Part shown: one piece after another, positions 15,126-20,772 of the stretch
Layout of the letters: the number at the start of each line of letters is the position of its first letter
How positions within the stretch are numbered: position 1 is the stretch's first letter
Origin: Chlorobiota bacterium
Lineage (GTDB): Bacteria; Bacteroidota; Bacteroidia; Bacteroidales; JAADJA01
Length of the DNA: 20,772 nt
Assembly (NCBI GenBank): GCA_030592565.1
Contig: JAUVIX010000011.1
Coordinates: forward strand, 1 to 20,772
Reading direction: 5' to 3'
The notes under the pieces: generated by a model
Database searches by the model: none
Told to the model about the DNA's origin: nothing
The model's input: the letters and a program-made list of their open reading frames with translations, nothing else
Made by a program: the position numbers and the translations under genes

Positions 15126-15566
15126 ATGAGATTTTCCACATCACTCATTTTCAGCCTATTACTTGGTTTTGTTTACGGACAAAATAATTTGCATATTTTT
15201 ACCGGAAGCTTAGACCAGGCATTGGAAATGGCTCAACAAAATGATAAAAATATATTTTTTATCACTAAAAGTTTAAGATGTAATAATTTTTTTAGATTCC
15301 GTGATACTCTTGATTATAATAAAGAGGCGTGCGATTTTATTAATAATGAGTTTATAGTTTTTATTTACGACTTCGATAATGCAGATAAATCTGAAAAGAA
15401 GCGATTAAAAAAATACTATCATTCCTGAAGGGGATTCCCTCAACTTTATTTTATTGATAAAAATGAAAAAATAATTGCTGAAATTTCATATAGCCCTTAC
15501 ATAACATTTAATGATCAGTTAAAGGTTTGGAAAGATTACAATAATATTAAAAAAAACTGGGAATGA
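15126..15566 (+). pseudogene. Exported thioredoxin-like protein interrupted by in-frame TGA
   Basis: The frame starts with a signal peptide (MRFSTSLIFSLLLGFVYG before QNN) and a thioredoxin-like fold of the Thioredoxin_7/DUF255 kind: NIFFITKSLRCNNFF where such proteins normally have CxxC, EACDFINNEFIVFIYDFD, then KKYYHS. Codon 101 (15426-15428) is TGA, and the same frame resumes with RGFPQLYFIDKNEK, exactly the GYP-plus-strand motif expected next, and runs to TGA 15564-15566. TGG (Trp) to TGA is the simplest origin. The restored 146-residue gene would overlap the next start by ATGA, an arrangement typical of coupled genes, which argues that the full frame was recently functional. Only one cysteine is left at the active-site position, so dithiol redox activity is doubtful even if intact. 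Confidence 0.7.
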
Positions 15567-16720
15567 AGAAAAAGCTAATATTAATGAAAATGTTCATAAT
15601 TACATTGGTCGTGTCAGCGGCTTTACCTCTTGCGGGTTTAAAAGCCCAAAGCAGCTCAGCCGTGAACTTTTACAGACATTACAACGGTACTCTTGGTAAA
15701 AATATGGTTATGGTTGCCGATATGCTCTGTGTTCGTAATCAGGTTAGCGGATATTACTTCTATTATTTCCTTGAGCCTGAATCAAAATCGGCTTATCATT
15801 ATAGCAAAACAATTCCTATTAAAGGAAATGTAACGAACGACAAAATCATTTTTTATGAATTTAACAATGCCAGTTCAAAATACAGCGGCACAATCGATAA
15901 GGATGGAAATATTACTGGTATCTGGATGAAAAGTGATAAGGACAAGCCACTTCCGTTTGAAATGAAAATTGATTACAGCGAAGGAAGCTTTCCCCTTTGG
16001 TGTTACACCCTGGCTGACAGATATTATCTGATTGACGGACTGGTGGGAAAAAGTGCTCCGCAGGCAAAAATAGATGTGGCAATTTTGTATCCGAGAAATG
16101 TTTCAGGCCCTGTTGGCGATTCTTTAAAGCTGACAATCTCCAGTCACCTTTCAGGAGAGGAAAATATTATTCGGTCGCCTGATAAATTTATCGAAAATCT
16201 TAAATCAGATTTTTTCGCGTTATACAAAAAATCCACCGATGGTATTGAAGACTTTTCAAATGTAGCCTCCTTTGTCTGGGAAAAAAGTATCGTAATGAAG
16301 GTACTCTACAATAAAAATGATATTATGTCACTAAAATATAAAAAGACAGTTAATACAGGTGGTACACATAGCATATCGATGACAGAATTTTCAATTTTTG
16401 ATCTAAAAAACGGGAAGCAGCTTTCACTCTATGATTTTCTGAAGCCTGGCTACCAGGATAAAATGAAAAGGCTGGTAAATGCTGAATTAAGAAGAATGAA
16501 CGGCATTAAAGATGATGAGCCACTTTCGCAATCAGGTTTTTTCATCGACACTATCAATCTTTCTAACGATTTTTACTTAAATAATGATGGTATCGGATTC
16601 TTTTATAATTATTATGAGATAGCTCCCTTTTCGGCAGGAACATCGGATATTTTCATCTCCTTTGGCAAATTCAAAGAATTTATAAAGCCCGGAGTTTTCA
16701 ATTGGGTGAATCTGAAATAG
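15563..16720 (+). CDS. Exported protein with C-terminal DUF3298-like (RsiV-type) domain
   Basis: 385 residues. A signal peptide (about 1-28, ending AGLKAQS) precedes an N-terminal beta-rich region (about 33-140: HYNGTLGKNMVMVADML, KIIFYEFNNASSKYSGTIDKDGNITGIW) of unknown function. The second half (about 165-380) resembles the DUF4163/DUF3298 arrangement of RsiV and PdaC: TGGTHSISMTEFSIFDLKNGKQLSL, then SNDFYLNNDGIGFFYNYYEIAPFSAG and a final F-I-S-F-GKFKEFI strand. In other bacteria such domains bind peptidoglycan fragments or lysozyme, but no function is shown for this version. The ATG overlaps the stop of the interrupted thioredoxin-like gene by 4 nt, implying co-translation. A start at 15584 (MKMFIITL) is also possible. 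Confidence 0.7.
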   Translation: MKKKLILMKMFIITLVVSAALPLAGLKAQSSSAVNFYRHYNGTLGKNMVMVADMLCVRNQVSGYYFYYFLEPESKSAYHYSKTIPIKGNVTNDKIIFYEFNNASSKYSGTIDKDGNITGIWMKSDKDKPLPFEMKIDYSEGSFPLWCYTLADRYYLIDGLVGKSAPQAKIDVAILYPRNVSGPVGDSLKLTISSHLSGEENIIRSPDKFIENLKSDFFALYKKSTDGIEDFSNVASFVWEKSIVMKVLYNKNDIMSLKYKKTVNTGGTHSISMTEFSIFDLKNGKQLSLYDFLKPGYQDKMKRLVNAELRRMNGIKDDEPLSQSGFFIDTINLSNDFYLNNDGIGFFYNYYEIAPFSAGTSDIFISFGKFKEFIKPGVFNWVNLK

Positions 16721-16924
16721 ATAAACCTAACCTGGATAAACCAGAAAAGACAAATTGCAAAAAATAAATTTCAAATAATTCTCAACTTTCAAAACATTAA
16801 ATACGAAACAAGACCGTTGCAATATATGTGAATAACTCATAATCAAACTCATTCTACTTCAATCTTCTTCTTTATCAAAATTTTTGTATAATGGGTATTG
16901 CAACGGACTTGAAACCTGTTATGC

Positions 16925-16948
16925 AAAAAGCCCCTACTACGTGGAGGC
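16925..16948 (-). terminator. Duplicated terminator copy
   Basis: On the minus strand GCCTCCAC-GTA-GTAGGGGC followed by TTTTT. One stem pair is lost (C opposite A) compared with the copy next to the tRNA. Confidence 0.55.
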
Positions 16949-17018
16949 CTTTGTTGCCCGACCAGGGTTTCCCGATATTGCTACGCTGCATCGGGACAGG
17001 CTTCTCACCCTGTTATGC

Positions 17019-17042
17019 AAAAAGCCCCCACTACGTGGAGGC
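17019..17042 (-). terminator. Intrinsic terminator of tRNA-Gln
   Basis: On the minus strand GCCTCCAC-GTA-GTGGGGGC forms an 8-bp stem (one U-G wobble) followed by TTTTT, five nt after the tRNA 3' end. Placement and shape are those of a classical tRNA terminator. Confidence 0.8.
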
Positions 17043-17047
17043 CTTTG

Positions 17048-17120
17048 TTGCCCGACCAGGGTTCGAACCTGGACTCTTCTGATTCAGAATCAGACGTGTT
17101 GCCAATTACACTATCAGGCA
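17048..17120 (-). tRNA. tRNA-Gln (anticodon CUG)
   Basis: 73 nt on the minus strand. Acceptor TGCCTGA pairs with TCGGGCA (one G-U), D stem GTGT/ACAC around AATTGGCA, anticodon stem TCTGA/TCAGA with loop TTCTGAA giving anticodon CTG for CAG codons, variable AGAGT, T stem CCAGG/CCTGG around TTCGAAC, discriminator A. No CCA is encoded. Upstream lies a TATCTTTG box (17137-17130), downstream an intrinsic terminator. glnS, encoding the enzyme that charges it, is about 1.2 kb away on the same strand. Confidence 0.95.
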
Positions 17121-17129
17121 ATGCGGGCG

Positions 17130-17137
17130 CAAAGATA
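17130..17137 (-). promoter_or_regulatory. -7 box of tRNA-Gln
   Basis: TATCTTTG on the minus strand matches TAnnTTTG exactly, followed by CGCCCGCAT and then the tRNA. Confidence 0.55.
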
Positions 17138-17205
17138 TGAAATCTTAACCTCTTTTAATTTTTTTTATACATTTATTTTCTGGCTTTCTATTTAATAAAT
17201 CATTC

Positions 17206-17213
17206 TATATTTG
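17206..17213 (+). promoter_or_regulatory. -7 box of outer-membrane protein gene
   Basis: TATATTTG matches TAnnTTTG exactly, 25 nt before the ATG at 17239. The -33 element is weak. Confidence 0.5.
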
Positions 17214-17238
17214 TCACCTCTATAAAATATTCTTTTAT

Positions 17239-18051
17239 ATGAAAAAAATTGTTGCTCTTATTATACTCCTGATAGGGTTTGGTTTTGCCTCTTTTTCGCA
17301 GGATGTTATTGTCAAAACAGATGGCTCAACTATTAAATGTAAAGTTGTTGAGGTGGGGCTAGATGTTATCAAATATAAAAGACTAGACAACATTAGCGGG
17401 CCTGACTACTTCATTGAAAAAGCTTCAGTTTCCGAAATAAATTACGAAAACGGGTCAAAGGATATATTTGAACATAAAAGTCAGAATGCTCCTAAAAAAA
17501 ATATGAAAAAATTACCCATAGAACGCAAAGGCTACATTGCCCTGACACTTGGGCCCGCCTTTCCTACCGGAGATTTTGGAAGCAGTGATTTAAATAACGC
17601 CAAAGCAGGCCTTGCTATGACAGGCTTTCAAATCAGCCTTATTAATTTTGGTTATCGGTTTTCCAGAAATATTGGAATTGCAGGCCTTTGGAATGGAACA
17701 TCACACAGAATTCAACATTTTGATGATGGCATTTGGTCGCATGGATATTTTCTCGGTGGATTGCTTATTACATTTCCGTCAGAAAAAATTGATTTTGATA
17801 TTCGTATTATGGGCGGCCTTATGAATGCAACAGTATCAATTCCATCATTAAACTTTGAATCAAGCGGTATTGCTTTTGGATATGATATTGGCGGAGTTAT
17901 AAGATTTCATCTGGGCAAGGTAATTTCTTTTATAGTAACCGCTGACTATGCAGGAGGTAACCCAACTTTAAGCTCTGGCAGCAGCCAAAGTTTCGAACAG
18001 AGTATTACAACTTTAAACATCGGCGGCGGAATTGCCTTCCGCCTAAAATAG
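17239..18051 (+). CDS. Outer-membrane beta-barrel protein
   Basis: 270 residues. A signal peptide (1-20, ending FASFS before QDV) is followed by a small beta domain (21-75: DVIVKTDGSTIKCKVVEVG, then EIKYKRLDN-like strands and SEINYENG) often seen at the front of Bacteroidota surface proteins. From about residue 97 alternating hydrophobic strands (GYIALTLGPAFPTGDFG, GFQISLINFGYRFS, FLGGLLITFP, FDIRIMGGLMNA, GYDIGGVIRFHLG, SFIVTADYAGG, LNIGGGIAFRLK) indicate a porin-like barrel of about eight strands in the outer membrane. Ligand and function are not recognised. The stop codon TAG is formed by the last two bases of the gene plus the first G of an inserted MITE-like element; without the insertion the stop would be TAA at the same place, so the protein is unchanged. 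Confidence 0.8.
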   Translation: MKKIVALIILLIGFGFASFSQDVIVKTDGSTIKCKVVEVGLDVIKYKRLDNISGPDYFIEKASVSEINYENGSKDIFEHKSQNAPKKNMKKLPIERKGYIALTLGPAFPTGDFGSSDLNNAKAGLAMTGFQISLINFGYRFSRNIGIAGLWNGTSHRIQHFDDGIWSHGYFLGGLLITFPSEKIDFDIRIMGGLMNATVSIPSLNFESSGIAFGYDIGGVIRFHLGKVISFIVTADYAGGNPTLSSGSSQSFEQSITTLNIGGGIAFRLK

Positions 18052-18273
18052 GGTCTGCTGAAAAAGTCTGTGGTACATCAGATACAAAGCCGCAAGACGA
18101 AGTTGTATAGTAATACTACGATGCCGAAGCAATGTAGTAGATGATGTGCCACAGACTAACATAAATAAATGCAAGGTTTTATTACCGTATATGGCAAAAA
18201 GCTTGCACTTTAATAAATGACACTCGTTATAAACAAAAGTAATTCAAATAATTATGTGTTTTTCAGCAGACCC
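18051..18273. mobile_element. MITE-like element, 15-bp TIRs, 7-bp target duplication
   Basis: Perfect 15-bp terminal inverted repeats, GGGTCTGCTGAAAAA (18051-18065) and TTTTTCAGCAGACCC (18259-18273), bound 223 bp with no transposase frame. They are flanked by the direct repeat TAAAATA (18044-18050 and 18274-18280), the expected target duplication. Inside, a 16-bp inverted repeat with one mismatch (18065-18080 with 18142-18157) encloses two 6-bp hairpins (ATACAA/TTGTAT at 18082-18108; TACTAC/GTAGTA at 18114-18139), a three-way-junction fold. It sits between the convergent outer-membrane protein and glnS genes. The IS family supplying the transposase cannot be named from this window. Confidence 0.85.
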
Positions 18274-18282
18274 TAAAATAAA

Positions 18283-19995
18283 CTACCTTCTATTCTTCTT
18301 AGCCCATGAATCCCGAAGTGTAACTGTTCTGTTAAATACCGGCTTCTTATCTGTTGAATCCCTATCAATACAAAAATATCCCAACCTTTGAAATTGAAAC
18401 TTCTTAAGTTCTCGCATCTCCATAACAGCCGGCTCAATTTTACCGGTTACAATCTTCAACGAATCAGGATTTAAATTTGATTTGAAATCTTTTGATTCAT
18501 CATCAACCTCATCAGGATTTTCATTAATAAAAAGCCTGTCATACAGCCTTACCTCAGCATCAACTGCATGCTGCACAGAAACCCAATGAAGGGTTCCTTT
18601 CACCTTTCTTTGAACTTCTGAGCCGCTTTTTGTTTCCGGATCGTAAGTACAATAAAGCTCTATAACATTTTCATTTTCATCTTTTTTGTAATCCTCACAC
18701 TTTATAATATATCCTCCTTTTAGTCTTACTTCCCTTCCAGGTCCGAGACGGAAAAATTTTCTTGGTGGGTCTTCCATAAAATCATCCTGCTCAATATAAA
18801 GCTCCCTGCTAAAAGGTCCTTTACGTGTTCCCATTGTTTCAGCTACAGGACTTACTTCCAGCTCAAGCTCTTCAACCTTATCCTCAGGATAATATGTAAT
18901 AATAACCTTTAACGGATTCAAAACTGCAAATATCCTTGGAGTTATTTTGTTTAGATGCTCTCTAAGGCTAAATTCCAGCAATCCCACATCAATGATATTA
19001 TCGCGTTTGGCAACACCAATTCTATCGGCAAAATTTCTTATCGATTCGGGAGTGTAACCTCTTCTTCTCAAACCTGAAATTGTTGGCATCCGCGGGTCGT
19101 CCCAACCATTGATGTAATCCTCTTTCACAAGCTCCAGCAGTTTCCTTTTGCTCATAACTGTATAGCTGAGATTTAACCTTGCAAACTCAATTTGCCTAGG
19201 ACGATAGTCGGTATCAATTATCTGATCAAGGAACCAGTCGTAAAGCGGACGGTGAATTTCAAATTCAAGTGTACAAATAGAGTGGGTTATTCCTTCAATA
19301 TAATCCGACTGCCCATGTGCATAGTCGTACATCGGATAGATACACCACTTATCGCCTGTACGATGATGTGTTGCATGCAGAATTCTGTACATAACAGGAT
19401 CGCGCATATGCATATTTGGTGACGACATATCTATTTTTGCCCTTAATACTTTAGAGCCATCAGGAAATTCACCACTCTTCATACGTTCAAAAAGATTGAG
19501 GCTTTCTTCGATTGGCTGGTTTCGATATGGACTTTCGATTCCGGGTCGGGTGGGCACTCCACGCTGCTCGCTAATAGCTTCCGATGACTGTTCTTCAACG
19601 TAAGCCTTGCCATCCTTAATCAACTTAACAGCCCATTCATACAGTTGGTCGAAATAATCGGAGGCATAATAGAGCCTGTCCTCCCAATCGAATCCAAGCC
19701 ATCTGACATCTTCCATAATTGACTGTACATACTCCTCCTCCTCTTTTGTGGGATTTGTATCGTCAAACCGAAGATTTGTCATGCCATTATAATTTTCGGC
19801 AAGTCCAAAATTCAGGCATATCGACTTTGCATGGCCTATGTGGAGATAGCCGTTTGGTTCCGGCGGAAAACGAGTATGAACCCTGCTTCCGTTTTTCCCG
19901 TTTTTGATATCCTCTTCTACAATTGCTTCCAGAAAATTCAATGATCTTGTCTCTTCCTTATTCAAATCCTCGATTTTTTTTTCGTTGTGTTCCAT
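18283..19995 (-). CDS. glnS: Glutaminyl-tRNA synthetase
   Basis: 570 residues, close to the usual length of bacterial GlnRS. The class I signature HIGH (52-55, in FPPEPNGYLHIGHAKS) and the MSKRK form of KMSKS (281-285, after LNLSYTV) are present, with the GlnRS-specific NLRFDDTNPTKEE, YPMYDYAHGQSDYIEGITHS and EFARLNLSYT segments that distinguish it from GluRS. The C-terminal anticodon-binding beta barrels (about 340-560) are complete, including RKFFRLGPGREVRL. It charges tRNA-Gln with glutamine directly, so the organism need not rely on the GatCAB amidation route. A TAATTTTG promoter box lies upstream (20026-20019). Its stop is three bases from the MITE target duplication. Confidence 0.96.
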   Translation of the reverse strand: MEHNEKKIEDLNKEETRSLNFLEAIVEEDIKNGKNGSRVHTRFPPEPNGYLHIGHAKSICLNFGLAENYNGMTNLRFDDTNPTKEEEEYVQSIMEDVRWLGFDWEDRLYYASDYFDQLYEWAVKLIKDGKAYVEEQSSEAISEQRGVPTRPGIESPYRNQPIEESLNLFERMKSGEFPDGSKVLRAKIDMSSPNMHMRDPVMYRILHATHHRTGDKWCIYPMYDYAHGQSDYIEGITHSICTLEFEIHRPLYDWFLDQIIDTDYRPRQIEFARLNLSYTVMSKRKLLELVKEDYINGWDDPRMPTISGLRRRGYTPESIRNFADRIGVAKRDNIIDVGLLEFSLREHLNKITPRIFAVLNPLKVIITYYPEDKVEELELEVSPVAETMGTRKGPFSRELYIEQDDFMEDPPRKFFRLGPGREVRLKGGYIIKCEDYKKDENENVIELYCTYDPETKSGSEVQRKVKGTLHWVSVQHAVDAEVRLYDRLFINENPDEVDDESKDFKSNLNPDSLKIVTGKIEPAVMEMRELKKFQFQRLGYFCIDRDSTDKKPVFNRTVTLRDSWAKKNRR

Positions 19996-20018
19996 TAGTG
20001 TTGTCAGTTTTATTGCGT

Positions 20019-20026
20019 CAAAATTA
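20019..20026 (-). promoter_or_regulatory. -7 box of glnS
   Basis: TAATTTTG on the minus strand matches TAnnTTTG exactly and is followed by ACGCAATAA, the same downstream text as in the aminotransferase promoter. The leader to the ATG at 19995 is about 17 nt. Confidence 0.55.
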
Positions 20027-20090
20027 GTAAAAACAAAACTACAAGGGAGATTTTTTTAGTAAACAGATATCTTTTACTTTTTTATTCAAA

Positions 20091-20236
20091 GGGTCTACTA
20101 TAAAAAGAGGTTGAAATGATTTTAGCCACTTTTACCTCTAAATCTCTACCCGCCAAAATGGCGAGACAGGCTATATTGAGGAGACTAATGCTGTCGTTCC
20201 AACAAGGATCGTCATTCCGAACGAAGTGAAGGAATC
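20091..20236. repeat. Repeat-like intergenic DNA with an IS-end-like sequence
   Basis: Between glnS and the T9SS remnant no gene is seen. GGGTCTACTATAAAAA (20091-20106) resembles the MITE end at 18051 (GGGTCTGCTGAAAAA) and is followed by AGAGGT...ACCTCT arms (20106-20142). CCGCC-AAAAT-GGCG-type pairing occurs at 20152-20163. ATTCCGAACGAAGTGAAGGA (20215-20234) resembles a repetitive intergenic sequence of this phylum. No partner terminal repeat was found, so a complete element is not shown. Confidence 0.35.
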
Positions 20237-20420
20237 TTATTGCTCTTTTGCGCTGATGATTGCTTTACCTGTAACTTTAAACCAATTATTTGCCGGATTA
20301 GGCCAAACCTGAAGTTCCTCCACTTCTATTTGCTTGCCAGATCTGATCATTAACTATATCTAATGGTTTTTGAGTAAAGGCAACCGCTGGAAATAATATG
20401 AATAATATTAAATATCGCAT
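20237..20420 (-). pseudogene. Remnant of a small T9SS-secreted protein
   Basis: From ATG 20420 the frame gives a signal peptide (MRYLILFILFPAVAF before TQKPLDIVNDQIWQ) and stops after 40 codons at 20298. In a neighbouring frame the same DNA continues as KQIEVEELQVWPNPANNWFKVTGKAIISAKEQ and stop (20239-20237). The VWPNPANNWFKV text is the start of a T9SS type A sorting domain, which normally ends a protein of hundreds of residues. So a signal peptide is joined out of frame to the beginning of a sorting domain whose end is also missing: an internally deleted, frameshifted cargo gene. It is not expected to make a working product. Confidence 0.55.
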
Positions 20421-20430
20421 AATATCAGTT

Positions 20431-20772
20431 TTATTGAACCACAAATTTACACTTCCCCACCGGCAACCCATAACTATAAACAACTGCAAAATAAATCCCC
20501 TTTTGCCAATTGTTTATGTTTATAAGTCTCTCCTGTTGATATTGATAGAGCTTTTCGCTGTGTACTTCTCTACCATAAATATCATAACATTTTAGCTCTA
20601 TGTTGCCGTGGTGCTCTGTGTTCTCAAACTCAAAAGTAACCTTTCCTTCACTTACCGGGTTTGGGTATGCTTTTATCGGTATGGTATTTATAAAACTATA
20701 ATACTCTCCGGGCGATGGCGCATCCCCAATATTTGTCCATACAAAGCAATCCGATAAATCAATAGTGCCCGA
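20431..20772 (-). CDS. C-terminal end of a T9SS cargo protein (5' part beyond window)
   Basis: The minus-strand frame is open from the window edge for 113 codons to TAA at 20433-20431. The last about 75 residues form a type A T9SS sorting domain: the PNP motif in IKAYPNPVSEGKVTFEFEN, then IELKCYDIYGREV, then KGIYFAVVYS and the end VGKCKFVVQ. Such domains route a protein through the outer membrane by the type IX machinery and are removed on export, leaving the passenger attached to the surface or released. The passenger domain is not in the window, so the function is unknown. The remnant gene at 20237-20420 begins 10 bp downstream on the same strand. Confidence 0.8.
   Translation of the reverse strand, partial: SGTIDLSDCFVWTNIGDAPSPGEYYSFINTIPIKAYPNPVSEGKVTFEFENTEHHGNIELKCYDIYGREVHSEKLYQYQQERLININNWQKGIYFAVVYSYGLPVGKCKFVVQ

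Larger units (their letters stand above)
16915..17063. repeat. 94-bp-spaced 55-bp direct repeat copying tRNA-Gln 3' end and terminator
   Basis: 16915-16969 and 17009-17063 are identical except at one base (16935 T, 17029 C). Each unit contains a terminator hairpin and the last 16 nt of tRNA-Gln (16954-16969 copies 17048-17063). The match stops abruptly at 16970. Between the copies lies a CCCGAT...ATCGGG inverted repeat (16971-16996). The 298-bp stretch from 16721 to the tRNA terminator otherwise holds no gene. Confidence 0.8.

Noticed and set aside
2110..15428. Stop-codon reassignment explaining the interrupted genes
   Set aside because: All three stops occur as interruptions, and all three are used as normal terminators by intact genes in the window (for example TAA for the phosphohexomutase, TAG for the UDP-glucuronate decarboxylase, TGA for guaD).
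15414..15445. TGA as a selenocysteine codon in the thioredoxin-like gene
   Set aside because: The TGA is not at the redox-active cysteine position. The short AGGG-GATT-CCCT hairpin after it is too small and too close for a bacterial SECIS, and the family has an ordinary residue before the GFP motif.
16884..17195. 103- and 63-codon plus-strand ORFs over the tRNA region
   Set aside because: They are antisense to tRNA-Gln and consist of the duplicated 55-bp unit; the repeated YCAKSP text is simply the repeat translated.

Overview
The window looks like chromosomal DNA from a member of the Bacteroidota, most likely a Bacteroidales-type bacterium. Supporting evidence: promoter-like TAnnTTTG boxes, a type IX secretion (T9SS) C-terminal sorting domain, a UpxY/NusG-like antiterminator, SPs ending in a Q-N or Q-D type context, an A+T-rich base composition and a GlnRS with its own tRNA-Gln. 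Most genes are housekeeping or envelope genes; the unusual content is in broken genes, repeats and mobile scars.

Layout. 1-2376 (-): a large secreted protein (signal peptide, HEAT-like helices, a permuted NlpC/P60-like cysteine hydrolase domain, FN3) that runs off the left edge and is split by an in-frame TAA. 2377-2949: a gene-free leader with a terminator hairpin and a 10-bp palindrome. 2950-7033 (-): NusG-like antiterminator, omega-amidase, a DUF4143-type ATPase and a glutamine/methionine-type aminotransferase split by an in-frame TAG. 7166-9734 (+): rhomboid protease, then an aat-guaD-DUF456 cluster. 9735-10059: nested inverted repeats. 10060-11872 (+): two nucleotide-sugar genes (UDP-glucuronate decarboxylase and dTDP-4-dehydrorhamnose reductase). 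11979-13142 (-): a secreted thioredoxin-like protein. 13324-16720 (+): phosphohexomutase, a thioredoxin-like gene split by an in-frame TGA, and a DUF3298-like secreted protein. 16915-17120: tRNA-Gln(CUG) on the minus strand with its terminator and a 94-bp-spaced partial copy of both. 17239-18051 (+): outer-membrane beta-barrel protein whose stop codon is completed by the first base of a 223-bp MITE-like element. 18283-19995 (-): glnS. 20237-20420 (-): a decayed T9SS-type remnant. 20431-20772 (-): the C-terminal end of a T9SS cargo protein.

How the genes work together. The omega-amidase and the aminotransferase are known partners in the glutamine transaminase-omega-amidase route (alpha-ketoglutaramate disposal, methionine salvage), with an unrelated ATPase gene lying between them. 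The phosphohexomutase and the two nucleotide-sugar enzymes fit surface polysaccharide supply. GlnRS and its tRNA-Gln lie about 1.2 kb apart.

The most striking property is three genes in 20 kb whose reading frame continues unchanged across a single premature stop, one each of TAA, TAG and TGA. All three stops are also used as normal terminators by intact neighbours, so code reassignment is not supported; point-mutation decay or consensus sequence error are the leading explanations. I found no convincing new defence system, CRISPR array or phage region.
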